This document shows positions 12,726-24,700 of a stretch of DNA of 64,000 nucleotides, in pieces. A program made the position numbers and the translations under genes. The DNA lies in assembly GCA_030386875.1 (NCBI GenBank), contig CM059560.1:41582757-41646756 (forward strand), written 5' to 3'. The notes below the pieces were generated by a model that worked only from the letters and a program-made list of their open reading frames with translations, was not told where the DNA came from and searched no databases. The stretch is from Morinoia aosen. Taxonomy: Eukaryota; Arthropoda; Malacostraca; Amphipoda; Talitridae. How positions within the stretch are numbered: the first letter of the stretch is position 1; the number at the start of each line of letters is the position of its first letter.

Positions 12726-13390
12726 CGACTGTAACTAATTCAATTTGAGGAAACAAATAAATCGTGAGACTGTAACAGAGAACTGCAACTCTACCCTTTA
12801 AATTCAACAGAAATTTTTTATGTCTAAATCGTGAGGTTTTCTACGAAAGCGTAAAAATTGAATAGACAATAGACAACGATCTGTAAGAAAAAATTTGTGA
12901 CTTCTATTAAGAATACAGAACCAATTAGGCTCGACGCACAGGAAACGGGCGTCGTTCCGTCCAAAAACACTATTCAGTCGAAGTTGAACATAAGCTGCTG
13001 AAAATGTATTACTTGAATATTTTCCATCCCCTTGCAACAGAATAAATTGAATACAATCATCAAAAAACAATCTCTCAATAGCTTCATAAATATCTGTTTG
13101 TTTTGATTAGGCCATAGAATTTGAGACACATTTTTCATGAGTCATTAACTTAAATATACTGGAGAACAAAACAATCAATATGCTTTTTTTAAAGTCCCTG
13201 CAAATGATTTTTTTAGAGTAAATGATTCGATCATCAAATTTGACAGGGTAAACTTTCGTGATGTTTAAATTAAAATGATTCACGACCTTTGCTTTGAGAA
13301 GCAGGTGCAAGAAGCACAGTTCATCGTATGCATGAGAATTAACATTCAAACTTTTATTTCAAAAGTTATCTAATATTGGAATGAATGCCT

Positions 13391-13421
13391 CAATCTTTCG
13401 CAATATTGTTGCGAAAGATTG
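13391..13421. other. perfect 13-bp hairpin
   Basis: CAATCTTTCGCAA at 13391-13403 and its exact reverse complement TTGCGAAAGATTG at 13409-13421 flank a TATTG loop. It lies in an AT-rich stretch without genes. Possible remnant of a palindromic transposon end; the function is unknown. Confidence 0.85.
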
Positions 13422-15299
13422 TTTATTATTGTTAGATTTATATTATTGTTTGTCCTAATGTATTTCCCAGCGCATGCTCTTAAATTTGCTGGAATTAGTA
13501 TTTCCTTCGTAGTGAATTTGTTTTTACTTGCTACTTACTGCGTATGTGCAAATTTCTTTTGAAATGCGTCAGTGCGCGAGTGGATGTTTTGTACAAGTTC
13601 TCTGATTCTTTCGTGCATTCGCATTCACATGCCGATGTATATATAATTATACATGCGCATTTTACTTATATGTACTTCAATTTAGAACTAATTTCATACA
13701 CTCGTATCTATATATAACTGCTTACATTTACATTCATCCACATTCATTCCTGCATTCATACGAATTCATATTCTCCTTCACACTCCTTTTGACAGTTGCA
13801 ATCGCCGTCTGCTCCACTCTGTAGTGTGGAAGCTCAAGCCAGCAGCAACTTTTTCTGCATTCGAATACGGCAAAGAAGAAACAAATAAATGTTCAGATCA
13901 GCTCTCTGTTGCAATAAAATTCCATATTGTATTAGCCAGCTTTTATGCCATTAATTTCATGGTATGAAAGAATCCAAATCTCGCTCAAAACCTCGATACG
14001 CTTCTATACATTTCTAATGACTCAGCAAAAACAAGGAGCGTTTAACCATTGTGTTGGATTAATTAAAATATTGAATATTTCCATCACTCGATATCCGGAC
14101 AGTGGCATTGTGCTCATCAACTTCCAGATGCTACCATCTTTGGTCATAAAAGAGTGGAATAATACACCGGTCTCGCATTCATGGACCGTTCTAAGGTTTT
14201 TTTCTCAAGATTTTTCTTTTTTGTCTTCACGGCAATGATGACTGGCGGATAAATAGATATCGAAGACTAATGAAACGGATCGGTTTCAATCAAATTCACA
14301 ATAAGATATCGATTACAGACACAAAATGGACCATGACACGATGAAAAATGATTCCCTCTATTTGAGGTGCCTTTAGTGATCGACAGTCAATTTCAGATCC
14401 TTTGACGATCTTATGAGAAGCTTTCGGTAGGTTGCCGTCCCGAGGTCGCGTCCGTGTATGTGGCGAGTGTTACAAGGATTATAGTGACACTGATGTGGGA
14501 GCACCCTGCTTTGCTTCCCTGCAACGCAGAGCAGCGCAACTGTTTCCCAACAAATGCAAAATATTTCTAGACGTTGAATTGCGCTGACACTTTGACATCA
14601 GGCGGACGTATTGGAAGTCTGTATGGAGGATAAAAATGTCAATGATGGTGATAAAATCAATATGAAATATTCAAGTTTACTAATGTGATTTCACGAAAAC
14701 TACATCGATTTGTGCGAGTTGTTTAAGCAAATGTTTTCATTAAGTTAAGAACGTTATCCTGAAGACTGGCAAATTAGTGAAATGAAAAACCTACATTGAA
14801 GTTTAGTCATCTTCAACCTTTACAGAGATTAGGACTGAAGGGAGTTCAGTGAACCTCTTTGAGAATTCTACAATCAATTGAAACATAGAACCTCATTTAG
14901 TCTAACAACAATAATATTCAGTGGTTGATAAATCAAAAAATAAATTAAAAACATGAAAAACTTAATTTTCCAACCACAAAACATGTTAAATAAGATCCAC
15001 TAGCGCAAAACTTTCAAAACTAAGCATACTGCTTGTTCTACAGCATAAGTCCTATGCTTTCCATTTTTCCGATGCCAGAATTCTGAGTTAAAAAAATACG
15101 ATCTCTCCCCTTTCTTCCTCAAGGCCCTTGGATTTCGCAAGCTCCCAGTGTGTATGTGACACGCGTTGACTTTTATGGTTGCTTTACTCGAACATTTATG
15201 GATCGTCGCGGCCGCCCTCCCGTGACGGATTAAAACGCGGACGAGACCGTTAATGTCCTCAGCAAACATCTTCTTCCCAACACCTCGACAACGTCTTGT

Positions 15300-15600
15300 T
15301 TCCTAGTGCAATGCTACAGCTTCATCCTCCAACGCCTCGCTAATGGTCTATCTTAAAACGCCTATCAAGTGATCTCCTACACAAAGTCTGACGATCTCTT
15401 ACCCAGTGAATTTTAAAAGTGTGGTTTTTAATATCATGCTACCGTCCTGTTCTCCAACGCTTTGCAGCGCTTTCCTATGCTGTTCCAGCACTTTGTCCTC
15501 GAAAACCACGCTAACGCTTGCTGTCCAACGAACGCAAGCGTTTTGTCCGACAACGCCATGCTGAGATTCCGTACACCTACGTCTCACAGAACTCCTTCGA
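15300..15600. repeat. degenerate AACGC-rich irregular repeat
   Basis: Short motifs such as CCAACGCCTCGCTAATG, CCAACGCTTTGCAGCG, ACGCTAACGCTTGC and GACAACGCCATGC recur at irregular spacing of about 25-45 bp. It resembles an old, decayed minisatellite. The opposed ORFs over 15399-15851 show no recognisable protein. Confidence 0.5.
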
Positions 15601-16614
15601 TGCCATGCTGGTTTTTTGTTCGTCCAGCTGCAAAGATGGCTCTCTCTTCGAAAGGCTTCAGGATATTTAGAACTCGCCCAGACCACGACTTCAGCCGCAT
15701 CTTGGAATTAATAATACTGCTATGTCACTATGGTAACCATAAGCAGTGTACAGCGTACGCATTTAATGTGTTGTTAGTGTATCTCAATGCATCACTTTAC
15801 ACAGTGAGGGACATGCGCTGCAGCAAGCAGAAAGCTACATTCAAAAAGTAAAGTAATGCAACAGAAGAAATGTTTTATTATATGTATGACGAATTAGTTG
15901 ACGACATACATGTGCAGATGTAACAGTAAGGCAGGCATTGAATTTTCTATAAATTTTACCTCGGGAGAAAAAAATCAATCCCAACTAAACGGTAGAAAAC
16001 AAATTTGCTGAAGCGCATTTTATCTAACATCAAACTAACGAAGTTTAAAAAATGGAAGAATTTTGAAACGAATTTTACTGCACCTTGTATTGTCGATGTG
16101 CGCATTAAAAGTTTGAGACTGAATTCACAATTATCAATCTTATGAATACAGTCTTGCTTCTAAATTTTAAGAGAGATTTAAAATTCTCGTCTACAAGTGT
16201 TCAAAACAAAACTGATATAATCCAAGCCCAAGTTTTTTCCAATTACAACACCTCATTATAATGCCAAGAATTACAACCCTTAATTCAAGCCCAAAACTGG
16301 AGTTCACGCTGAAGTTCAGTGAGTCTCCAGCAATTGTTCCGCATGAAAATCCACCATTCTGGCCAAGTGGAACCCGACATTTTAGAAAAGCGTGAGGGCG
16401 ATTACCTGCGACGGAAACGAGCTCAGTGTGTCGAAGGTTAGCGTACCATTTAGCTCGAAACTGCGCCGTTCTTTGTCTCCTTGGCAATATTAAGGCAGCT
16501 AAAGACGCTCCGGGGAATTTCTTGCTAGTCCCGCCATTTTGAGGAGGGGCTGCGCAATGACACAGGTAGGCTATTAGCGCTCGCAGGTGCGGCGCTGCTT
16601 AAGCGGCGGGCCTT

Positions 16615-17165
16615 GCTCCTGTTCTTGTGTTGGGGGTGGTGGTGGTGGGTGTTGGTGGGTGGTGTTGGTGGGGGGGGAGCAGTGGTGAGTGGTGGTGGGG
16701 GGGGGTGGTGGTGGTGGTGGTGAGTGTTAGTAGGGGCAGTAGTGGTGGTTAGTGGTAGGTGTTGCTGGGTGTTGGTGAGGACAGCAGTGGTGGGTGTTGG
16801 TGGGCATTTTGGTGTAGGCACTAATGCTGGATTTTGGAGGGGCAGCTGTGGTGGGTGTTGGTGGTGAAGGCACTATAGTGGTGGTGGTGGGAGAGAGATG
16901 GTAGTAGCACGGGTGTTAAGAAACAGTTGTGATGATGTGGTGGTAGAGGTGGTGGAGACAATTGTGCTGGGGATTTTGGTTGATGCAGGTTGTAGGAGGC
17001 TGTAATGATGGTGGTGTTGGTGGTTGAGGTAATAGTGATAGGTGTAATGTTGCAGATAGTGGAAGGCATTTGTGATAGTGCTGGTAGTAAGAGTATTGGT
17101 AGTGTTGGTGGTAAGTGACTGATGGTGGTGTTGGAGGTAAGTGACTGATGGTAGTGTTGTTGAGT
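16615..17165. repeat. GGT/GTT-rich low-complexity tract
   Basis: The plus strand is almost free of C and built of GGTGGT, GGTGTT and G runs up to nine, densest at 16630-16740, grading into looser GTGGTGTTGGAGG text. The minus strand is CCA/ACC-rich, which yields spurious Pro/Thr/His ORFs over 16525-17196. The G runs could form G-quadruplexes. Confidence 0.9.
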
Positions 17166-19750
17166 TGCTTATTTGCAGTGGAGGTGCGGTTAGCAAAGAA
17201 AATGATGACAGTTACATTGAAGCAATTTTTATCACGTCACTGCATGATGTCAGGCGATTGTTTTAGCACACGCAAAATTCTGTCACCCTACTTTTCTTCG
17301 TTCGAACAGAACTTTTTTTTTTCGAAGTCATACTGAGGGGGAAAAAAAGATAATTTTTATTTTTGCAAAAAGTGACTACTAAACTTTGAAATCAGCTTAG
17401 TGGTACGAGTGTGAAACCAAATTGTTCCCATAAATATGAGTCACGGGCCAAAACAGGCCGAGGACCACGGTTGAACTCAAAATATCCAACCAAAATGCTA
17501 CCCTGTTCACCAGCACAAAATCTTTTCTGTTGTAGTTTTTGCTGTTACAAATGCGTCTTTTACAGACAGAAAATGCTCCTGCTGAAACTGGCTTGTGAAA
17601 AGTTGGCAGTTTCAGCCTGTCTCCAAGGCAGCAATTCGTGAGATTATCTTCGTAAATAAAAACCATGATTTCGAAGATGAGTCGCAGAAAATTGCTCGGA
17701 TTTCCGACACTGTCACAAAAATCTTAGACGTAATCGAGGTTTAACGACCACGGTGTAAAATTCTGCTGATTTTTAGCAGAAAAATACCGCTGCCTGTAAA
17801 AGGAAGCAGTTTAAAAGTACAAGATTTCAGAAACGCCAGACTCGAACACCTTTTCCCCCATCAGCTACAGCGGCAGCACAAATAAAACAGACAACAAGGC
17901 TCTTGGATACCGCTTTCGAGTATAAGAAGGCGCGTTCCTGAAAGGAAGGCGACTCCAATAAAATACACTCGCATATGGATGTGCGAACTGTATTGGCAGT
18001 CCATCAACTGGGCCGTAAATCAAAGGCAGAACAAGGAAAGATGGTTTGAGTTTTACAAGAAATTACAGGTTCCAGAGATCTGAACTACCTCAGCGCACAA
18101 GCGGCTGGTATGAGCTCATGGTATTAGCATTCCTCAATCATACTTAAAGAATCCCCTTCTCTAGGCGCAGCGTAGTCAATTTTAGAACCCCAAGGAAAGC
18201 TCTGAGTTGACTTTAGATTTACTGGCCCATTGTGATAGATTGTTAATCTGTGTTACGCTTTCTCTTTCACGCTATAATTTAACAACGAAGGATACTTGGA
18301 AATGTAACAAAACTGCTTCAGTAATTTACATTAAATATCTTCCATCCGCAGTGAAAAAAGATAAGCATGCCCAAACTCATCCTTCATTGCATGCAACACT
18401 AATGGCACGGAATAATTATACACATTTGTAATTCTACATAAGGACAAGCAAGACCTTATTTCTTTATTATTATTATCGCATTGCAAGGACAGTTTATCCA
18501 CATCAAATTTTGGCACTGTTCAAGTAATACATCATAGGCAACCCCTTATTTCCGTCGTGGCCGAACGCTCCACCAAAACGCGAGACAATGAGATGCGTTA
18601 GCAGTCGAATAGGCGTCGGTCCGCCACGAAAGGTGAGAAGCAATTTTTTCGGGCCCATATTACCTCGCTAGGCAATCTACTTGTGGACATTCAAACGAGG
18701 TGCCGACCAGCATTCAAATGGCCAAAAGTATCTACGAAAGATGGCTTCATAAATTGTGTCTGGTTGACGTATTTACTCAGCTACGTAAGACCAAGTCGAA
18801 CTTAACAAAAAAAATCGTGTTCTGCAACGTGTTGTGATTCATCCCTTACGTCATTAAACATTCATTTCAGCTTAAAGGAAAACGGAGTCTACATATTGAT
18901 TGATCACTAAGTGGGATCGCTACTACAGACTTTGAAATTTGAATATAACAACACAAGAGTCAGAGCAATTAACTTTCTTCAAAATGAACTCTCGGAAAAA
19001 CGGAATATTTTGCTTCATCACTAACGCCCGTTCCAAAGAATTGATACTGAGCTTGAAACTGTTTCACTTGCACAGTTACGCTAACATGTTAAATTCCTGC
19101 GGCTTCATAGCAAGAGTAAGACAACTTAGAGGTTTGTCACCGTCGTCGTCAGTCCTAACGGGTAAGGACGCAAGTAGAACTCGGCACTGAACGCATTCGG
19201 AAGAAACGCTACACGAAGATCGAAAATATCGCATGCGGTTGTTAGGCTTGTTGAATTATCATACAAGAGGCAGCCCTCACAAAATTATGTAGATTTGAAA
19301 GATATTTGCGAGAGACAGAAGGAGATTGGTATTGGCCATTGGCTGATTACTTCGCTTGGAGAGAAATTATATGTTAACATAATTATAACAGCATATGATG
19401 AATCCTAATATTTTCAGCTTTTTCAAGTTATTCACACAAAAAATCAACATTATTTAATGTCTTGAATGGATATATTTGGAATCCCGAACGGCTTACAAGA
19501 TGAATCACCTACCATACAATTCATAGAAACATATGTTCTGGGATTTGAGTGAGATGGGGCCAGCGCAGTTGTGGAGCCGGAGGACGATTACCTAAGTTGG
19601 GCATTCGAAGTATCTGCAGGAATTTATGGTCCGGCTCAACTTAAGCCCTCCTGGATGTACGGAGATTTTAAGGCTCCATAAATCAGAGCGCAACTTGCGC
19701 GGCAAATGACATTAACGCCCACACAGAACTCATTAAATCCAGTGCCCTCT
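17166..19750. other. no gene seen
   Basis: Mixed-composition DNA with short opposed ORFs (17397-17666, 18207-18516, 18939-19190). None shows a family motif or splice-linked partners that I could identify. Confidence 0.5.
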
Positions 19751-19758
19751 GTAGCGAC

Positions 19759-20022
19759 CACGGTAGAAGAAACGAGGAAGGGTCAAGCCAGTTTTTTTTC
19801 CGCGTGGCAATGATGACGTCACGGCAACGAACCAATAGCCGCGCTCATATTGCATCTGGCAACACTGCTAGCCCCAAATCTCGTACCACTATTGGCCTAA
19901 CGACATGTCGAAATGGTGACGTCATAAAGTTTGTTTGAAATAAAGCCGCTCTATTGGCTAGCCGAACACGAGGAGATGTATTTTCCACCTAGAAATGACT
20001 CTACGTTGTTTCCTATACCTTG
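19759..20022. mobile_element. MITE copy 2, same family and orientation
   Basis: A 264-bp relative of the element at 2120-2424. It starts CACGGTAGAAGAAACGAGG and ends, reverse-complemented, CAAGGTATAGGAAACAACG. Flanks GTAGCGAC (19751-19758) and GGAGCGAC (20023-20030) form an 8-bp duplication with one mismatch. The interior shares GTCACGGCAACGA-CCAATAG, GCTCATATTGCATCTGG and ACTATTGGCCTAACGACATG with copy 1, and both TGACGTCA sites (19814-19821, 19917-19924) at the same 103-bp spacing. It lacks the GGCCAATC expansion. A plus-strand ORF beginning at 19995 is chance. Confidence 0.86.
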
Positions 20023-20030
20023 GGAGCGAC

Positions 20031-20935
20031 CTGGGTTTCCTGAGCGGAGTGGCAGTCCAGTATTATGAGCCCTGCTATCGTACGCTACTGACTGCACCAA
20101 ACTCACCGCAAATGAAGCGAAAGCAGCTTTACCATCATGGCTTTGCGCACGTGTTTTTGGTTGGTCAAATTACCGCTTAGAGATTTGTTCATATAGAACT
20201 TGCCTTTAATACTCAAAGGAGTTTTGGCCAACTCAAAGTTTGAGTGTGGTCCTTAATACTCGCAGGCTATACGGAACGCATATTTCGGTAAATGATGTAG
20301 TTCGTGTAAATATTGGTTACTTCTGCTGGCACTTTACGAGAGGATCAGTATTAAGACTTCATCAAGTTCACTCGATTCTCGATTAAAAATTTTGAAACAC
20401 AAATCCATTTCGATAAGATTTGGGTAACATTGAAAACTTAGTTAAATTCACCCCTAAAAATGCCTTCGTACGGCCAAACAAAACAGAGTCTAAATTGCCT
20501 CTATTCCCTGCAGTTCGGCAACTCGACCTCTGGTAAGAATAGACTACTAAAAACTCTTCTGTTCAACTTTCATAAGTTTTAGCTTGTTAGCGAATCATTT
20601 CATGCATTCGCATACGACTTACATCGTTGGTAAATTCTAGTTTTGGCACACCAATTACAGAAATAATGAACTGGAAATCTTTTTGAAAACATTATCGGAA
20701 CGTTTTTTCACCATTTTTATCCTCGAATATTTCATGAAAAGTTGAAATATTAGATTCCTGAAAAATCACTCTCTCTCTTATGCGTGACGGTATAATCTTA
20801 ATGAGGTCACTTTATGTTCATACCACAAGGCACTAAAATCGTTCACTGTACACAGGTCGACATGCTGCACGAACTTCTCGCTCTCGGATGACCCATTGCT
20901 TTGTTCGTGAGGGAGAAAACTCTCGATCAAATAGC
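20031..20935. other. no gene seen
   Basis: AT-rich spacer between MITE copy 2 and the CpG-rich segment. The minus-strand ORFs that enter it come from that segment. Confidence 0.55.
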
Positions 20936-21127
20936 TTAAAATTTGAATATTTACAAGCGACGACTCCGCGTATCTCGCCCGGCATCGCGGGGTCGCAGAG
21001 GCGGCCGACGGTCGCGCGAGCGCCGCGTTTCCGACCACGGGAAGCGCTTGCGGGAGCACAGCTTCCATGCACGCCACGGCTATTGATTGCCGCTATCGCA
21101 GCCCATCGAACGTCTTCTGGTCCGTAG
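20936..21127. other. CpG-rich island-like segment
   Basis: A sharply GC- and CpG-rich 190-bp stretch (for example CGCCCGGCATCGCGGGG and GCGGCCGACGGTCGCGCGAG) in AT-rich DNA. Three overlapping ORFs on both strands look like a composition effect; I recognise no protein. It could be an unmethylated regulatory island, an exon of an unknown transcript, or inserted foreign DNA. The 38-bp array begins just to its right. Confidence 0.5.
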
Positions 21128-21139
21128 CTAAGCCTTCAT

Positions 21140-21780
21140 TATGTCGACAGTAGTTTTGTTAGTTGCAGTGCCTTCATAATATCTGCAGTAAATTTGTTAG
21201 TTGCGGTGCCTTCAAAATGTCTGCAGTAATTTTGTTTGGTGCAATGCCTTCATAATGTCTGAAGGAATTTAGTAAGTTGCGATGTCTTCATGATGTCTGC
21301 AGGAATTTTTTTAGGTGCAATGCCTTCATAATATCTGCAGGAATTTTGTTAGGTGCAATGCCTTCATAATATCTGCCGCAAATTTGTTAGTTGCGGTGCC
21401 TTCAAAATGTCTGCAGTAATTTTGTTTGGTGCAATGCCTTCATAATGTCTGAAGGAATTTAGTAAGTTGCGATGTCTTCATGATGTCTGCAGGAATTTTT
21501 TTAGGTGCAATGCCTTCATAATATCTGCAGGAATTTTGTTAGTTGCAGTGCCTTCATAATATCTGCAGCAAATTTGTTAGTTGCGGTGCCTTCAAAATGT
21601 CTTCAGTAATTTTGTTTGGTGCAATGCCTTCATAATGTCTGAAGGAATTTAGTAAGTTGCGATGTCTTCATGATGTCTGCAGGAATTTTTTTAGGTGCAA
21701 TGCCTTCATAATATCTGCAGGAATTTTGTTAGGTGCAATGCCTTCATAACATCTGCAGGAATTTTGTAAGTTGTAATGAA
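21140..21780. repeat. 38-bp minisatellite in 190-bp higher-order units
   Basis: Monomers of 38 bp (TTGCGGTGCCTTCAAAATGT type) vary in an ordered series of five. The landmark AATTTGTTAG recurs at 21191, 21381 and 21571, and a diverged form at 21761, exactly 190 bp apart. So five-monomer blocks were amplified as units. Confidence 0.94.
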
Positions 21781-24700
21781 ACGTTCGCAATGTTAACGCT
21801 AGAATGCCTCCTTGTTGTTATTTCAGAAAATCGTCTGGTCGTTCATAATGGATAACATTGCTTATCTAGTGATTTTATTTGTGCGTTTAGTGTTGAATGG
21901 TTTGAAATTCTCATAAGTATGATTCGACCATTCATAAATGTTAAATATGCCTGCCTTTTTGCAACAATTTATCCAAGTGGATTTTATAGGTTTGAAACAA
22001 GATCTCGTTGAAGTGATATTGGAAAACTTCAAGCTTCACAAAACTTTGTAGCTTATAAATTTAATACAAATTCGCTGGACTGCTAGTTTGATGTATGCAT
22101 CGCTGCAAACTTAAAAGTTAAAGTTACAAAGCAGCCCATACATCTCAAAAATCTTCAACTAATCAAATCTGTGAATTAAGGTTGAGATGCGCTACTCTTC
22201 AGCTCTAACCATACTCAAGGATCTTAACTCATATATGAGCAGAACACCACACCGACCAATCAAAGGTAAGCTGGAGAATGGACAAAAAAAATTGTACCCT
22301 AGTACGTATTTAAACCTCCATGTCAATCCGCAAGAACTCTACGCAATGGCACCGCAATACCAAGATTTTATCGGTAACGATAAAATTTACTGCTTGCGCT
22401 TTCTCGGTCGTCTCGCCGGTGGAAATGTTCCAAGATTTATAGCAAAGCCATTAAAGTGCGGCGGCAATAAACGTAGGCTGCAGATTAGGACGTAAAGTGT
22501 AAAGTGGCATTACGCACTTTCCAGCGACTCAGAGTCCAAATGTAAATCAGCGCAACCATAAATAAGGAGAGGCTGGCACATGTAGTGGGAGACCGCAGGG
22601 ATATGCCGAGCTCTTCAAGTCAAGGCCACGTCGTGGCATCCATGGGCCTCAACCTGACACAAACTCCACTCGGCATGTGCACAAAAAATGCACACCTTGC
22701 AATGAGACGTTGCTCATTAAATGGTGGTTATGTGAAAATTGGAATTCGGTCTCATAAATTACCCCAATGGGTTTGCCTGACCTCAGATTCTTCAACACAT
22801 CACTTGTCTTAGGGAAATTTCTGAAGAATATTGAACAACGAGCCTTGAAATGCGTTTCGATTTTTCATAATTCCTTACTGGGAAAATTCTAAGTTCACCG
22901 GTATTTATACCAAATATAGTGGCCAATGACTGAAATCAAAAGCTGGGAAAATTTTATGATTTATGTTGGTTTAACAGCAAATCTTTGGCATCTGATAAGT
23001 CTTAATCATATATTTCATTGTTAGTGGGGCCAATCTGAAAGCAAATACCTAGCTGAAAGCGAAACGTTTGCTTGTCGCTTTTTATCATATATTTTCTTTA
23101 ATTTAACACCAAATCTTAAGCGATTCATAAGATAATTATTAATTCTACCCAAAAACTGGAATGTATTTCGAATTTGATCCATTTTCCTTTCGCAGGTAAT
23201 AATTCTTCACTCTACTCCAATAATTCTACTTCAAGGTTTGTTTTGGAAATTATATAAAACAACTTCGCTGATTTATTCCAGTTGTAAAATAATTTTCAGG
23301 CAGAGATGTGAAATGTGCTCAATGGTTTATTGAACAATTTAGTTGTATTTGGCTCGCATTACTGGAGCCTCTCTAAGGGTCGCATCCAAAAGGTACCTAA
23401 TTCTAGTGAAAGTAAAACAATATATCCAAATCCAAAATCTTTTGAAAAAATTTACAGCTACCTTGTTTGTGAATAAAACTTACGTTCGTATACCTTAAAC
23501 ATTTTCATGAAGTATTCAATCTTTAACTGAAAAAAATGGAAATGAGCTACGAACTTCTCTCACCGACGGTATTCCCCTCATTAAACGATCGACTGAATTG
23601 GTACACCTATCCGGAATGTTTTTTCTAACTCAACCTGTTCTTATTTCTCCTCCCTTGTCGCTCTTATGAAAACCAAAGCCCGATTAATTTCGCTTGTCTC
23701 GTTAAACTTTACGACTCTTGAAGTCATTCTAGCCAAGGAAGATTGCACCAAAAAAGTGCCAAGACTGAAAAGGAAGCGACCGCAAGGCTGAGGGTGAGCT
23801 CGCTCTGGAGTGACGCATGCGCGCGCAAAAACCCAGAACTCTGAACATGCTCCCTAAGAGAAGACTGACACTGCTAACTCCTGAAAATAGATCACTGTAC
23901 TTTTAAAATCATTCGTTACATGATGACAATTTATTTTAAAACTGAAAAAGTTATTTCCATCCAATCTTTTTTGTAAGTCGGTTTAAGGCATATTGAACCG
24001 ACGCGAACTTGACTTGACACAAATTAGACACATTCAACCGACACGACACAAATTCACACTCTCCTTTTTTTAACAAGGCACAAACCTCGTTTTTTGTACC
24101 CTGGTTTCCTGCTAAGCACATTGGTATCACACAAGATTACGTTGGGGGCGAGTAATACATCTTTTTTGACAAGCAAAAAGCATTCCAAAATTATCTTCGC
24201 GGATCACTTCTGCTTGGTCATTTTCAGAAGAACGATTAATGCGTTCCTTCGAAACTCGACGTAGATACGAGAAACGTCAAATGTATACTTTCCTCGCATG
24301 AAAATTCACAATCCATTTCGCTCACTTCTGGACAAATGGAAAGGAACGTAAGCTAGTGTGTCAATCAAGCATTCAAACCACTCGAATACAAAATTCGATG
24401 CCCTCGTGCCTTGGTCTTTGAGCTTTGGATTGTACAGTAGAAGCGATTGGGTCTCGTGCATGCATGCAGTATCAATGAGGACTTCATAGCGTGAGAACAC
24501 ACCACACAATTTTTCTCATATTCATTTTTTGCATCCCCCAAATCTACTAATTCGATGATATTGTTAAATTTCGTTATTCATTGCGTTGGTGGATGCTTTG
24601 CAAAAAACATGAAATCGTGCCTACTCATGATCAGGCACAAAACCTGTTTTGTGAATAATAGTCACGCTCTGATATGTTGTTTTGAATTAAAACCTAAAGT

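Larger units (their letters stand above)
12726..16614. other. no gene seen
   Basis: Contains the hairpin at 13391-13421, TATA/CATTC-rich low-complexity DNA at 13630-13790 and the AACGC-rich stretch. The 97-codon ORF at 13945-14238 has no recognisable motif. Confidence 0.55.

Noticed and set aside
16525..17196. Pro/Thr/His-rich minus-strand ORFs
   Set aside because: Complement of a GGT-rich low-complexity tract with no conserved motif.
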